From assembly GCF_001404515.1 (NCBI RefSeq), contig NZ_CXWE01000004.1, positions 687,341 to 751,340 on the forward strand: a DNA stretch of 64,000 bases, written 5' to 3'. The number at the start of each line of letters is the position of its first letter. Position 1 is the stretch's first letter. Below are positions 10,063 through 19,936 of the stretch, in pieces. The notes beneath the pieces were generated by a model. It saw only the letters and a program-made list of their open reading frames with translations. It did no database searches and was not told the DNA's origin. This DNA is from Roseibium album (lineage in GTDB: Bacteria > Pseudomonadota > Alphaproteobacteria > Rhizobiales > Stappiaceae). The translations under genes were made by a program, and so were the position numbers.

Positions 10063-11145
10063 ATGACCTCAGAAACGAAAACAGCGGGCGAATCGGCGGA
10101 CTACGAGGCAGCCGCAGACTCCAGTCCGCAAGCTGTGGCCTCCTTTGATGAGCATCATCATGGGTTGGGGCACAAGATCCAGCACACTTTGCACCAGACG
10201 CCGTCATTGGTTCCCCTGATTGTTCTGGTCCTATCCATCATCGCATTCGGCATAATGCTCGGATCGAAGTTCTTTTCTCCCTTTGCACTCACGTTGATCC
10301 TTCAGCAGGTCCAGATCGTGGGTATCGTCGCTGCGGCCCAGAGCATCGTGATCCTGACGGCCGGCATCGATCTCTCCGTCGGCGCGATCATGGTCCTCTC
10401 GTCCGTCGTGATGGGTCAGTTCACCTTCAGGTACGGCTTGCCGGTCGAAGTTGCGGTTGCCTGCGGCCTTCTTTGCGGGACGATATGCGGCTACATCAAC
10501 GGCTTTCTCGTCGCCGTTGTAAAACTGCCGCCATTCATCGTCACGCTCGGCATGTGGCAGATTGTGCTTGCGACCAATTTTCTCTATTCGGCCAACGAAA
10601 CAATCCGCTCGCAGGATATTGCCAACACAGCTCCCTTGTTGCAGCTGTTCGGGAACAAGGTGAATATCGGCGGCGCAATCTTTACCTATGGCGTCATATT
10701 CCTGGTGCTGCTCGTATTGGTGCTGGCATATGCCCTGCGACAGACTGCCTGGGGGCGGCACGTATATGCTGTTGGTGATGACCCGGAAGCCGCCCAGCTT
10801 TCCGGCGTGCAGGTGAAGAAGGTCCTGATCTCCGTCTACATGCTCTCCGGTCTCATCTGCGCATTTGCCGGCTGGGCCATGATCGGCCGTATCGGTTCGG
10901 TCTCGCCGACCTCGGGTCAACTTGCCAATATTGAATCCATAACCGCCGTCGTGATCGGTGGAATCTCGCTGTTTGGTGGCCGCGGTTCGATTCTCGGCAG
11001 CCTGTTCGGAGCCCTGATCGTCGGCGTCTTCACGCTCGGCCTTCGATTGCTTGGAGCAGATGCCCAGTGGACGTATCTGCTCATCGGACTGCTCATCATC
11101 GCTGCCGTCGCAGTCGACCAATGGATCAGAAAGGTATCGGTGTGA
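10063..11145 (+). CDS. frcC: Fructose ABC transporter, permease
   Basis: The 360-residue RbsC-family permease has a hydrophilic N-terminal extension of about 45 residues and then eight to ten membrane helices. The AAQSIVILTAGIDLSVGAIM segment (about residues 89-108) and the cytoplasmic VYAVGDDPEAAQLSGV coupling loop (about 235-250) are diagnostic of ABC-2/RbsC-type sugar permeases. Two such subunits form the channel for the FrcB-delivered sugar. The stop codon overlaps the start of the ATPase gene (TGATG), showing translational coupling. Confidence 0.9.
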   Translation: MTSETKTAGESADYEAAADSSPQAVASFDEHHHGLGHKIQHTLHQTPSLVPLIVLVLSIIAFGIMLGSKFFSPFALTLILQQVQIVGIVAAAQSIVILTAGIDLSVGAIMVLSSVVMGQFTFRYGLPVEVAVACGLLCGTICGYINGFLVAVVKLPPFIVTLGMWQIVLATNFLYSANETIRSQDIANTAPLLQLFGNKVNIGGAIFTYGVIFLVLLVLVLAYALRQTAWGRHVYAVGDDPEAAQLSGVQVKKVLISVYMLSGLICAFAGWAMIGRIGSVSPTSGQLANIESITAVVIGGISLFGGRGSILGSLFGALIVGVFTLGLRLLGADAQWTYLLIGLLIIAAVAVDQWIRKVSV

Positions 11146-11918
11146 TGGAACCCGTTTTGCAAGCCCGTAGCCTGGTCAAGCGTTACGGCCGCGTGGTCGC
11201 CATGGATCATGCTGATCTTGAACTCTATCCGGGCGAAATCCTCGCGGTCATCGGCGACAACGGAGCAGGTAAATCCACCCTGATCAAGGCCTTGAGCGGT
11301 GCTGTCATACCAGACGAAGGTGACATTCTGCTCGACGGCAAGACGGTCAACTTTACCTCACCGATCCAGGCACGGGATGCCGGCATCGAAACCGTGTATC
11401 AGACATTGGCCATGTCCCCTGCCCTGTCGATCGCCGACAACATGTTCATGGGCCGGGAACTGCGCAAGCCAGGCATCATGGGCGCGTGGTTACGGCAACT
11501 CGACCGCAAGAAAATGGAAGAAATCGCCCGGCAGAAACTCAGCGAGCTTGGTCTTCTCACCATCCAGAACATCAACCAGGCGGTTGAAACCCTGTCGGGA
11601 GGACAGCGTCAGGGCGTTGCAGTGGCAAGAGCTGCAACTTTCGGGTCAAAGGTGGTTATCATGGATGAGCCGACGGCAGCCCTTGGTGTCAAGGAAAGCC
11701 GACGCGTGCTTGACCTGATCATGGATGTGAGGGCACGCGGTTTGCCGATCGTGCTCATCAGTCACAACATGCCGCATGTGTTTGAGGTTGCCGACCGGAT
11801 CCACATCCACCGGCTCGGTCGTCGTGCCTGCGTCATCAGGCCATCTGATTTTTCCATGTCCGACGCGGTCGCGATCATGACCGGCGCCATGGATCCACCT
11901 GAAGATCTTGCGGCATGA
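11145..11918 (+). CDS. frcA: Fructose ABC transporter, ATP-binding protein
   Basis: The 257-residue protein is a single-domain sugar ABC ATPase, half the length of RbsA-type proteins, as FrcA is. Walker A is GDNGAGKST (about residue 37), the signature LSGGQRQGV (about 148), Walker B VVIMDEPTAALG (about 170), and the switch His lies in LISHNMPHV. The ATG at 11145 shares its first base with the frcC stop codon. It energises import through FrcC. Confidence 0.92.
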   Translation: MEPVLQARSLVKRYGRVVAMDHADLELYPGEILAVIGDNGAGKSTLIKALSGAVIPDEGDILLDGKTVNFTSPIQARDAGIETVYQTLAMSPALSIADNMFMGRELRKPGIMGAWLRQLDRKKMEEIARQKLSELGLLTIQNINQAVETLSGGQRQGVAVARAATFGSKVVIMDEPTAALGVKESRRVLDLIMDVRARGLPIVLISHNMPHVFEVADRIHIHRLGRRACVIRPSDFSMSDAVAIMTGAMDPPEDLAA

Positions 11919-11999
11919 ATGATTGTCTGAGAACAAATCCAAGGTGGTCCGGCACTGCCGGGCCATTTTCCAATCAGCAATGAACAGTCTGGGATCCTG

Positions 12000-12947
12000 A
12001 TGTATGTGATCTGCGGTGAAGCGCTCTTCGACCTCTTTGGCGAGGCAGGTGCGGAAGACGGTGTTACCTTTGACGCAAGAATTGGCGGGTCGCCATTCAA
12101 CGTGGCCATGGGCCTTGCCCGTCTGGGTGAGACGGCCGGGTTCTTTGGCGGAATATCCAACGACGCGCTTGGTGTAAAACTTGTCGACAAATTCCGTAAG
12201 GAAGGTGTTTTGGACGATTACATCCTGAGAACGGATTACCTGACAACGCTCAGTCTGGTCCAGAAGGATGCAAACGGCCACCCGGCCTATACGTTCTATG
12301 GTGCAAATGCCGCTGACCGCATGGTCACGACAGAAGATCTACCTGTGTTCAGGGAGCCTCCGTTCTTTTTGCATATCGGTTCTTATACCGCACTGGTCGA
12401 TCCCATCGCCGGTGCACTGAAAGCCTTGATCGAACGTGAGCGTCGGAACACACTGATTTCGTTCGATCCCAATATCCGTCCGACAGTGGAACCCGACATG
12501 GCCCTTTGGCGCCGGAACACGGAAGGTCTGGCGCCACTCGCCGATGTCATCAAGGTCAGCGATGAGGATCTCGCCCTGATCGCACCGGATGAACCGATCG
12601 CCGACATTGCGCGCCGCTGGCTGTCGAGCGGAACGGCACTCGTCATTGTCACCCGTGGCGGAGAAGGTGCGAGCGCATATTCTGCAGGTTTCGAAACCAC
12701 TTGCCCCGGCATCAAGGTAAAGGTTGAGGACACGGTGGGTGCGGGCGACACGTTTCAGGCCGCATTGCTTTCCGGCATGAAAAAACTCAAAGTCACCGAC
12801 AGGAAATCGCTGGCGGAGCTTGAAGAGCAGCGTGTCGGGCGTCTTCTTGAATTCGCCATGCAGGCAGCCGCCATCACCTGCTCGCGCCGCGGAGCCGACC
12901 TTCCGGTGATCGCTGAACTGGAAAAAGAATGGGCAGCTCTCATTTGA
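12000..12947 (+). CDS. frcK: PfkB family sugar kinase, probable fructokinase
   Basis: The 315-residue ribokinase/PfkB protein has the N-terminal signature IGGSPFNVAMGLARLG (about residues 28-43) and the C-terminal DTVGAGDTF anion-hole/catalytic Asp motif (about 244-252). It follows frcA by 81 bp in the same direction. Phosphorylating incoming fructose to fructose-6-phosphate is the expected role, because an ABC transporter delivers free sugar and pgi and zwf lie just downstream. Kinases of this family also act on other sugars, so specificity rests on the operon context. Confidence 0.85.
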   Translation: MYVICGEALFDLFGEAGAEDGVTFDARIGGSPFNVAMGLARLGETAGFFGGISNDALGVKLVDKFRKEGVLDDYILRTDYLTTLSLVQKDANGHPAYTFYGANAADRMVTTEDLPVFREPPFFLHIGSYTALVDPIAGALKALIERERRNTLISFDPNIRPTVEPDMALWRRNTEGLAPLADVIKVSDEDLALIAPDEPIADIARRWLSSGTALVIVTRGGEGASAYSAGFETTCPGIKVKVEDTVGAGDTFQAALLSGMKKLKVTDRKSLAELEEQRVGRLLEFAMQAAAITCSRRGADLPVIAELEKEWAALI

Positions 12948-12963
12948 GGGGCTGACAAGTGAA

Positions 12964-12977
12964 TTAAATCGATTTAA
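12964..12977. promoter_or_regulatory. Palindromic operator TTAAATCGATTTAA before zwf
   Basis: This is a perfect 14-bp palindrome with a central CG, 68 bp before the zwf start. The same 14-mer precedes pgi and a near copy precedes edd. A central-CG palindrome is the usual LacI-family operator form. The cognate regulator is not in the window. Confidence 0.7.
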
Positions 12978-13045
12978 AAGCCTCTCGAAACCAGCCGGGC
13001 CGTCGGCAGTCCGGGAAACAGTTAGCCTGTTGGAAGGATAGTCTC

Positions 13046-14521
13046 ATGGCGGTACGCGTCATTGAAGTTCAGGAATTCGACCTTGTCGTGTTCGGCGCGT
13101 CCGGTGACCTTGCGCATCGCAAGCTTCTGCCGGCTCTCTACCACCGCGACGCAGATGGACAGATGCCTGAGAACGCACGCATCATCTGCAGTGCGCGCCG
13201 TGACTATACCGACGATGACTATTGTGACTGGGCCAGGACGGCACTCCAGGAACATGTGAAGGATCTCGAGGAAGATCATCTTGCCCGGTTTCTGAAACGC
13301 CTGCGTTACGTCAAGATCGATGTCGCGACTGCTCAGGGTTTTGAAGACCTGAAAAAAGTGCTGGATGAACGCGAAGACGTTATTCGGGGGTTTTATCTGG
13401 CTGTCGGCCCTGATCTGTTCGGAACCATCTGCGAGAACCTTGGCAGAGTGGGAGCGGTCAATGATCATGCCCGTGTCGTCATGGAAAAGCCGATCGGCAA
13501 GGACGGTGCTTCGGCCAAGGCCCTCAATGACACGGTCGGTGCGGTCTTCAAGGAAGAACAGATCTTCCGTATCGACCACTATCTGGGCAAGGAAACCGTT
13601 CAGAACCTGATGGCACTCAGGTTTGCCAATGCCCTGTTCGAACCGCTCTGGAACGCTGCACATATCGATCATGTTCAGATCACTGTGGCGGAATCCCTCG
13701 GTGTCGGTGGGCGCGCCGGCTACTACGATACGGCTGGCGCCTTGAGAGACATGGTCCAGAACCATATCCTGCAGCTGTTGTGTCTTGTGGCCATGGAACC
13801 ACCGGAGTCGATGAACGCGGACAGCGTCCGGGATGAAAAACTGAAGGTGCTGAAGGCCCTGTCTCCAATCGGCAACCACAATCTCGACAAGTTGACCGTG
13901 CGGGGTCAATACCGTGCCGGGGCGTCTGCCGGCGGTGCGGTTCCCGGATATCTTGAAGAGCTTGGCAACGACGAAAGCCGGACGGAAACCTTTGTCGCAT
14001 TGAAGGCTGAAATCGCAAATTGGCGGTGGTCCGGGGTTCCGTTTTATCTGCGGACCGGCAAACGGCTTGCGCAGCGTGTATCGGAAATCGTCGTGCAATT
14101 CCGCCCTATTCCCCATTCCATCTTCGGCACGGAAGCGGGAAAGATCACGGCCAATCGCCTGATCATCCGCCTTCAGCCGGATGAAGGTGTCCAGATGCAG
14201 ATCATGATCAAGGACCCGGGCCCGGGCGGGATGCGGCTGAGACAGGTTCCGCTCGACATGAGTTTTGCCGATGCCTTCAAGGTGCGCAATCCGGACGCCT
14301 ATGAGCGTTTGATCATGGATGTGATCCGGGGCAACCAGACACTGTTCATGCGCCGGGATGAAGTCGATGCGGCCTGGTCCTGGATCGACCCGATCCTGGC
14401 CGCCTGGGCAACGTCCAAGGAAACGCCGAAGGGCTATACTGCAGGCACCTGGGGCCCGTCCGCCTCCATTGCGCTCGTGGAACGCGATGGACGCACCTGG
14501 TCTGAAGACGACGCCGAATAA
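13046..14521 (+). CDS. zwf: Glucose-6-phosphate 1-dehydrogenase
   Basis: The 491-residue enzyme oxidises glucose-6-phosphate to 6-phosphogluconolactone with NADP, the entry step of the Entner-Doudoroff and pentose phosphate routes. The nucleotide motif FGASGDLAHRKL is near residue 12 and the active-site motif RIDHYLGKETVQNL near 173, with the catalytic His following as usual. Length matches the family. ATG 13046 is preceded by GGAAGG. A palindromic operator lies upstream and a hairpin just after the stop. edd follows after 132 bp without the usual pgl between them. Confidence 0.96.
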   Translation: MAVRVIEVQEFDLVVFGASGDLAHRKLLPALYHRDADGQMPENARIICSARRDYTDDDYCDWARTALQEHVKDLEEDHLARFLKRLRYVKIDVATAQGFEDLKKVLDEREDVIRGFYLAVGPDLFGTICENLGRVGAVNDHARVVMEKPIGKDGASAKALNDTVGAVFKEEQIFRIDHYLGKETVQNLMALRFANALFEPLWNAAHIDHVQITVAESLGVGGRAGYYDTAGALRDMVQNHILQLLCLVAMEPPESMNADSVRDEKLKVLKALSPIGNHNLDKLTVRGQYRAGASAGGAVPGYLEELGNDESRTETFVALKAEIANWRWSGVPFYLRTGKRLAQRVSEIVVQFRPIPHSIFGTEAGKITANRLIIRLQPDEGVQMQIMIKDPGPGGMRLRQVPLDMSFADAFKVRNPDAYERLIMDVIRGNQTLFMRRDEVDAAWSWIDPILAAWATSKETPKGYTAGTWGPSASIALVERDGRTWSEDDAE

Positions 14522-14525
14522 ACAG

Positions 14526-14552
14526 ATTTCACAGGCTTGGGGCCTGTGAAAT
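14526..14552 (+). terminator. Hairpin after zwf
   Basis: A perfect 11-bp stem, ATTTCACAGGC (14526-14536) with GCCTGTGAAAT (14542-14552), encloses a 5-base loop and is followed only by a short T-rich stretch. It is probably a weak terminator or RNA-stabilising hairpin between zwf and edd, which has its own operator. Confidence 0.65.
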
Positions 14553-14561
14553 TTCTGCCAT

Positions 14562-14575
14562 TTAAATCGATTGAA
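14562..14575. promoter_or_regulatory. Operator copy before edd (TTAAATCGATTGAA)
   Basis: It matches the zwf/pgi 14-mer at 13 of 14 positions, keeping the central ATCGAT. It lies 78 bp upstream of the edd start codon, just beyond the zwf hairpin, and suggests edd-eda is a separate transcript under the same regulator. Confidence 0.65.
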
Positions 14576-14653
14576 TAGAGTTATCGGGCGAAAGCGCGAA
14601 ATTTGCCCGAAAGCGATGACCCAGCCGTTACCGGCAAGGAAAGGACTTGAAGC

Positions 14654-16474
14654 ATGACTATCCAGGATCGCATCGGCGATGTCACGGAACGGATCGTCAG
14701 ACGCAGTCACGACAGCCGTTCTCTTTATCTGGACCGGATCGGCAAGGCTGCCGACAAGGGCCCTCAACGTTCGCGGCTTTCCTGCGGCAACCTTGCGCAC
14801 GGTTTTGCCGCATGTGGGTTATCCGACAAGCAGGCCTTGTCGGGTGATGTGGTACCCAACCTGGGGATCATCACTTCCTACAATGACATGCTGTCGGCCC
14901 ACCAACCATACGAGACCTATCCGGCGCTCATCCGCGAAGCCGCGCACGAAGTTGGTGCCGTAGCACAGGTTGCAGGCGGTGTCCCCGCCATGTGTGACGG
15001 CGTCACACAGGGTCAGGACGGCATGGAATTGTCCCTGTTTTCGCGCGATGTGATCGCCATGTCCGCCGCTGTGGGTCTGTCGCACCAGATGTTCGATGCC
15101 GCCGTTTTCCTCGGGATTTGCGACAAGATCGTTCCCGGTCTCGCGATTGCCGCGCTTTCCTTCGGGCACCTGCCGGCCGTGTTCGTTCCGGCAGGTCCGA
15201 TGACAACCGGTATTTCGAATGACGACAAGGCAAAGGTGCGGCAACTCTATGCGGAAGGAAAAGTCGGCCGGGACGCCCTGCTGGAAAGCGAGTCCAAGGC
15301 CTATCACTCGCCAGGTACCTGCACATTCTACGGCACGGCAAACTCCAACCAGATGCTGATGGAAATCATGGGGCTGCACATGCCGGGCGCCTCGTTCGTC
15401 AATCCGGGCACCCCGCTCCGCGATGCGCTGACCAGGGAGGCCACAAGACGCGCACTGGCAATTTCTGCTCTCGGCAACGAGTTTACTCCAGCGGGCGAAA
15501 TCATCAACGAAAAGGCCATTGTCAACGGTGTTGTCGGCCTGCATGCGACGGGCGGCTCGACTAACCACACGATGCATCTGGTTGCGATCGCCGCAACTGC
15601 GGGCATCAAGCTGACTTGGGATGATATTTCCGAACTTTCGGATGTTGTTCCGCTCCTCGCCCGGGTCTATCCGAACGGCAAGGCGGACGTAAACCACTTC
15701 CAGGCAGCCGGTGGCCTTGCATTCCTGATCCGCGAACTCCTGTCGGATGGATACCTGCACAAGGACGTCAAAACGGTCCACGGCACGGATCTTTCAGGAT
15801 ACACGGTTGAGGCCAAACTCGACCAGGATGGAAACATCGTGCGTGAACAGGTACCGGCTGTGTCAGGGGACGAAACCGTTCTGGCTCCGCTGTCAAAGGC
15901 CTTCCAGCCGACTGGAGGCTTGAAAATGTTGACCGGCAATTTCGGCAAGGCGGTCATCAAGATTTCCGCGGTCGCCAAGGAGCGGCACGTCATTGAAGCC
16001 CCTGCTCGTGTCTTTCATTCGCAGGACGATTTCCTGACGGCCTTCAACAACAAGGAACTGAAGGGCGATATTGCCGCGGTGGTTCGCTTCCAGGGTCCAA
16101 AGGCCATGGGAATGCCTGAACTTCACAAACTCACGCCCTGTCTCGGCATTCTCCAGGACCGCGGCCACAAGGTGGCCCTTATTACCGATGGCAGAATGTC
16201 TGGCGCATCAGGCAAGGTTCCGGCAGCAATCCACGTCACGCCGGAGGCAGCGAACGGCGGTCCGATAGCGAAGATCAAAGATGGTGACATGATCCGCATC
16301 AATGCCGTCACCGGCGAACTCATGGTTCTTGTAGACGACGCCGAATTCAACGCCAGACCGCTTGCGACCGCAGACCTCAGTGAGCATCAGTTCGGTGTCG
16401 GGAGGGACCTCTTTGCTGCATTTCGGGCAAATGTTGGCGCAGCAGACGATGGCGCGCACGTGTTTGGTGTGTAA
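14654..16474 (+). CDS. edd: Phosphogluconate dehydratase
   Basis: The 606-residue IlvD/Edd-family dehydratase turns 6-phosphogluconate into 2-keto-3-deoxy-6-phosphogluconate. The iron-sulfur cysteines appear in the N-terminal half in [14 protein letters not shown] and GICDKIVPG, and the family's [16 protein letters not shown] motif is near residue 515. The length is that of Edd rather than of the shorter IlvD. eda follows after 25 bp, so the two diagnostic Entner-Doudoroff enzymes are cotranscribed. Confidence 0.96.
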   Translation: MTIQDRIGDVTERIVRRSHDSRSLYLDRIGKAADKGPQRSRLSCGNLAHGFAACGLSDKQALSGDVVPNLGIITSYNDMLSAHQPYETYPALIREAAHEVGAVAQVAGGVPAMCDGVTQGQDGMELSLFSRDVIAMSAAVGLSHQMFDAAVFLGICDKIVPGLAIAALSFGHLPAVFVPAGPMTTGISNDDKAKVRQLYAEGKVGRDALLESESKAYHSPGTCTFYGTANSNQMLMEIMGLHMPGASFVNPGTPLRDALTREATRRALAISALGNEFTPAGEIINEKAIVNGVVGLHATGGSTNHTMHLVAIAATAGIKLTWDDISELSDVVPLLARVYPNGKADVNHFQAAGGLAFLIRELLSDGYLHKDVKTVHGTDLSGYTVEAKLDQDGNIVREQVPAVSGDETVLAPLSKAFQPTGGLKMLTGNFGKAVIKISAVAKERHVIEAPARVFHSQDDFLTAFNNKELKGDIAAVVRFQGPKAMGMPELHKLTPCLGILQDRGHKVALITDGRMSGASGKVPAAIHVTPEAANGGPIAKIKDGDMIRINAVTGELMVLVDDAEFNARPLATADLSEHQFGVGRDLFAAFRANVGAADDGAHVFGV

Positions 16475-16499
16475 AGCCAATACTATTCGGGAGAAAACA

Positions 16500-17138
16500 A
16501 TGGCTCAGGACATTCAGAAAATCGAAGCAGTGATGTGCGCTGCACCTGTTATCCCGGTACTGGTTGTCGAGGACCCCAGGAAGGCCGTACCGATGGCTGA
16601 AGCCCTCGTCAGAGGTGGTCTGCCTGCTATCGAAATCACTTTGCGTACACCGCATGCTCTGGAAGCAATCGACGCCGTAAACGAGCATGTGGATGGAGCG
16701 ATTGTCGGCGCCGGAACAGTCTTGAACGGCAAGCAATATGATGCAGCAGTCTCGGCCGGGGCTCGTTTTGTTGTTTCTCCGGGAGCGACAAAGTCCCTGC
16801 TGGACGCAGCCGACGAGCACAGTGTGCCGCTCCTGCCGGGTGCGGCTACGGCCTCCGAGGTGATGTATCTTCTGGAACGCGGATATGAACGCCTGAAATT
16901 CTTTCCGGCTGAACAGGCGGGCGGCACGTCTTATCTGAAGTCGCTGTCCTCCCCCCTTGCAGCGGCCAAATTCTGCCCGACAGGCGGTGTCAGTCTCGAC
17001 AAGGCACCGGACTATCTTGCACTTCCGAATGTTCTGTGCGTGGGCGGTTCCTGGATCGCCGATGCCAAGGCGATTGCTGCCGAGGACTGGGCCGGCATCG
17101 AGGAACGCGCGCGCGCGGCCGCCGGGCTCAACGATTAA
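16500..17138 (+). CDS. eda: KDPG aldolase (2-dehydro-3-deoxy-phosphogluconate aldolase)
   Basis: The 212-residue class I aldolase splits KDPG into pyruvate and glyceraldehyde-3-phosphate. The catalytic Glu lies in AIEITLRTPHAL, the Schiff-base Lys in ERLKFFPAEQAGG, and the phosphate-binding CPTGGVS follows. ATG 16500 has GGGAG at good spacing; the frame is open further upstream into edd but has no better start. The enzyme could also serve the hexonate module at 35-41 kb if that feeds KDPG through altronate or mannonate. Confidence 0.95.
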   Translation: MAQDIQKIEAVMCAAPVIPVLVVEDPRKAVPMAEALVRGGLPAIEITLRTPHALEAIDAVNEHVDGAIVGAGTVLNGKQYDAAVSAGARFVVSPGATKSLLDAADEHSVPLLPGAATASEVMYLLERGYERLKFFPAEQAGGTSYLKSLSSPLAAAKFCPTGGVSLDKAPDYLALPNVLCVGGSWIADAKAIAAEDWAGIEERARAAAGLND

Positions 17139-17177
17139 AGAAAGGTAGTTGGCAAATTTGCACGAGGCATCTGCTTG

Positions 17178-17813
17178 TCAGGCGTCCTCGGTTTCCTGAG
17201 CCATTAGGTCTTGGTCTTCACCGCTCTCATCGCTCCCGCTCTCCTCCAGGGTCCTGTTCCAAAGGAGGCGTAGACCGGCAGACTTGTCGTTGCGCCAGGC
17301 AAATTCCGCGACAACCGGCTTGTCGAATTTTTTCATCGAAATGAGAACTTCTTCGGGAAGCGCAGTTAGCCCCTCGGCCTTGACCTTGCACCCGTTCTTG
17401 GCTGCATCCACAATGATACCGGTAATCTCGGTGATACCTTCCAGGTCAGCAATCGTCACGGGAATCTTGACGTCGTTTCGTTTCTCGCGACGCTTGTCGG
17501 TGACTGAGCTTTCGTGCGTTGTAAAAACAACGGCTGCGTCTTTGCCCTTGACCGATGTCACGTGTGCCTTGGAAAGCTTGCGCGACCCTTCAAGGCGGAT
17601 CCCGACATTCTTGTATAACTCGCTGACATGTTCCGACGTCAGGCAACAGCCCCATTCACTTACATTCGTAACCACCGCATCAATGATTGCGAGTGTATCG
17701 AAATCGACAACGAGCACGTTTTCCCGAACATCCGGATTTCCCTGAAGATGAGCCAGATCATGAGAAGTTTTCGCTGCGCACATTGGGTCTGATTGCCTGA
17801 AATGTGAATTCAT
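17178..17813 (-). CDS. PilZ-domain protein
   Basis: In this 211-residue protein the second half carries RREKRNDVKIPVTIA (the RxxxR-type c-di-GMP motif, about residues 108-122) and later IIVDAAKNGCKVKAEG in place of the D/NxSxxG motif. The first half (about 30-80, AVVTNVSEWGCCLTSE) looks like a second, degenerate PilZ-like repeat. The tail is acidic (ESGSDESGEDQD). PilZ domains bind cyclic di-GMP and control motility or polysaccharide output. Its placement, leftward between eda and pgi, gives no clear link to sugar metabolism. The second-motif Asp is kept but Ser is replaced by Lys, so c-di-GMP binding is uncertain. Confidence 0.7.
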   Translation of the reverse strand: MNSHFRQSDPMCAAKTSHDLAHLQGNPDVRENVLVVDFDTLAIIDAVVTNVSEWGCCLTSEHVSELYKNVGIRLEGSRKLSKAHVTSVKGKDAAVVFTTHESSVTDKRREKRNDVKIPVTIADLEGITEITGIIVDAAKNGCKVKAEGLTALPEEVLISMKKFDKPVVAEFAWRNDKSAGLRLLWNRTLEESGSDESGEDQDLMAQETEDA

Positions 17814-18044
17814 TGGAATTTCTACGTACCCTTCGGCACGACTTGATAGACGCTACGTCAAAACTCCTAATATCTTATCAATTCCGGACCCAATACAACC
17901 ACCGCATGAGACACGCGCCATGCAGAATTCAGTTATGCCCCGTCTGCCACCTCGACCAGCCGGCAAGTCGGAAAATCTTTTTCCCTCCGTCAAGTTGCTG
18001 TGCTAATTGATGCCTACCTTGCCCAATGACGAAAATTCAACCGG

Positions 18045-18058
18045 TTAAATCGATTTAA
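18045..18058. promoter_or_regulatory. Palindromic operator TTAAATCGATTTAA before pgi
   Basis: A perfect 14-bp palindrome identical to the copy before zwf. It ends 13 bp before the pgi ATG, close enough to overlap the ribosome-loading region, and thus suits a repressor. Confidence 0.7.
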
Positions 18059-18071
18059 AAGAGGTACTCCA

Positions 18072-19694
18072 ATGGCTCTCGAAGCAGCGTTTGTTTCACT
18101 CGGCGAACAGGCCGACAAGATGAGCAACACGACCCTGCGCGAGTTGTTCGCGGATGACCCTGACCGTTTCGAAAAGTTTTCCGCCCGCACGGGCGACCTG
18201 CTACTCGACTATTCCAAAACCAAAATAGACCTCAAGACCCTGGACCTCCTGTTTGAGCTCGCACGGGCTGCAGACCTGGAACAGCGGCGATCTGCAATGT
18301 TTGCAGGTGAGAAGATCAACACGACCGAAGAGCGGGCAGTGCTCCACACTGCGCTCCGCAACCGGTCCGATCGTCCGGTCCTTGTCGATGGACATGATGT
18401 CATGCCAGATGTTCGCGCGGTGCTGGACGCGATGGCAGATTTTTCCGAGGCGGTTCGTTCCGGAGAGTTGGTGTCGTCATCGGGCGCCCCCTTTACCGAC
18501 GTCGTCAACATAGGTATCGGCGGGTCCGACCTCGGACCAGTCATGGCAACACTGGCGCTTGCTCCCTACCATGACGGTCCGGAGCTTCACTATGTTTCCA
18601 ATGTCGACGGCGCACATATTGCAGATACGCTGGAAAAACTCGATCCTGCGACGACCCTGATCATCGTCGCATCCAAAACTTTTACGACCATCGAAACCAT
18701 GACCAATGCCGCAACAGCACGAAGGTGGATTGCGGACACCCTCGGCGAAGAAGCGGTCGGCCAGCACTTTGCAGCCGTTTCAACCGCGCTGGACAAGGTG
18801 GCGGCCTTCGGCATTGACCGGAGCCGCGTCTTTGGTTTCTGGGACTGGGTCGGCGGTCGCTATTCGATCTGGTCCGCCATCGGCCTGCCCCTGATGATTG
18901 CGATCGGACCGGATGCATTCAATGATTTCCTGGAGGGCGCACACGCAATCGACCTGCATTTTCAGGAAGCGCCGCTTGATCAAAACCTGCCGGTGCTGAT
19001 GGCGTTGATCGGCGTGTGGCACCGGGATGTCGTCGGATATTCGGCGCGCGCTGTCCTTCCCTACGACCAGCGCCTCGCGCGGCTGCCGGCATATCTGCAA
19101 CAGCTCGACATGGAATCGAATGGAAAACGGGTCAGGCTCGACGGCAGCCCGGTCGACAGGGAGACCGGCCCGCTCGTCTGGGGAGAACCCGGCACGAACG
19201 GGCAACATGCCTTCTACCAGCTACTCCACCAGGGAACGACGGTTATTCCGTGCGAATTCCTCATTGCAGCACATGGTCATGAGAGCGACTTGCAGCAACA
19301 TCATGATCTGCTGATGGCCAACTGCCTGGCGCAATCCGAAGCTCTGATGCTCGGTCGGACCCTTGAGGAGGCGACGGCGTTGCTAACAGCATCGGGTCAT
19401 TCCAAGGAAGACGTCGAGCGACTTGCCCCGCACAAGGTGTTTCCCGGTGACCGTCCGTCACTCACGCTCGTTTATGACAGGCTTACTCCCTTCGCGCTTG
19501 GCCGCCTGATAGCTCTCTACGAGCATCGTGTCTTCGTCGAAGGCGTCATCTGGGGAATAAATTCATTCGATCAGTGGGGTGTGGAACTGGGCAAGGAACT
19601 GGCCACGGCGCTTCTGCCCATGGTGAAGGGCCAGGCTTCGGCAGACAAAAAAGACGCCTCGACCCGCGGATTGCTCGCCATTTTGAAAGGGTGA
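18072..19694 (+). CDS. pgi: Glucose-6-phosphate isomerase
   Basis: The 540-residue enzyme interconverts fructose-6-phosphate and glucose-6-phosphate. Signature GIGGSDLGP is near residue 148, the catalytic region [11 protein letters not shown] near 400, and the C-terminal [12 protein letters not shown] signature near 502. ATG 18072 has GAGGTA upstream and the shared palindromic operator just before that. It supplies G6P to zwf from the fructokinase product, which ties the fructose operon to the Entner-Doudoroff genes. Confidence 0.96.
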   Translation: MALEAAFVSLGEQADKMSNTTLRELFADDPDRFEKFSARTGDLLLDYSKTKIDLKTLDLLFELARAADLEQRRSAMFAGEKINTTEERAVLHTALRNRSDRPVLVDGHDVMPDVRAVLDAMADFSEAVRSGELVSSSGAPFTDVVNIGIGGSDLGPVMATLALAPYHDGPELHYVSNVDGAHIADTLEKLDPATTLIIVASKTFTTIETMTNAATARRWIADTLGEEAVGQHFAAVSTALDKVAAFGIDRSRVFGFWDWVGGRYSIWSAIGLPLMIAIGPDAFNDFLEGAHAIDLHFQEAPLDQNLPVLMALIGVWHRDVVGYSARAVLPYDQRLARLPAYLQQLDMESNGKRVRLDGSPVDRETGPLVWGEPGTNGQHAFYQLLHQGTTVIPCEFLIAAHGHESDLQQHHDLLMANCLAQSEALMLGRTLEEATALLTASGHSKEDVERLAPHKVFPGDRPSLTLVYDRLTPFALGRLIALYEHRVFVEGVIWGINSFDQWGVELGKELATALLPMVKGQASADKKDASTRGLLAILKG

Positions 19695-19936
19695 TCCTGT
19701 CCCGATGGACAAAAATAGGACGGGAGCACCGAAGCAACGGAAGCGACCGTCATATTTTTGCCTAACGCGGGCTATCTGTTTCACATCACTGAACAACTCG
19801 GGTCTCACCGCCCTGAGCTCTTTTGCACGTTGTGGGAATTGATAGATTGCCCCGTCGGGCAAAGCAGCTTACCCTTGGTGAGATTTAAAACTATTGAACG
19901 TGCCGCTGAATGTGGTTCTGAAGGGAGTTATCTTTC

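Noticed and set aside
13022..14800. Long open frame of about 590 codons on the minus strand
   Set aside because: It is the antisense of zwf, caused by GC-biased third positions. zwf carries clear catalytic motifs.
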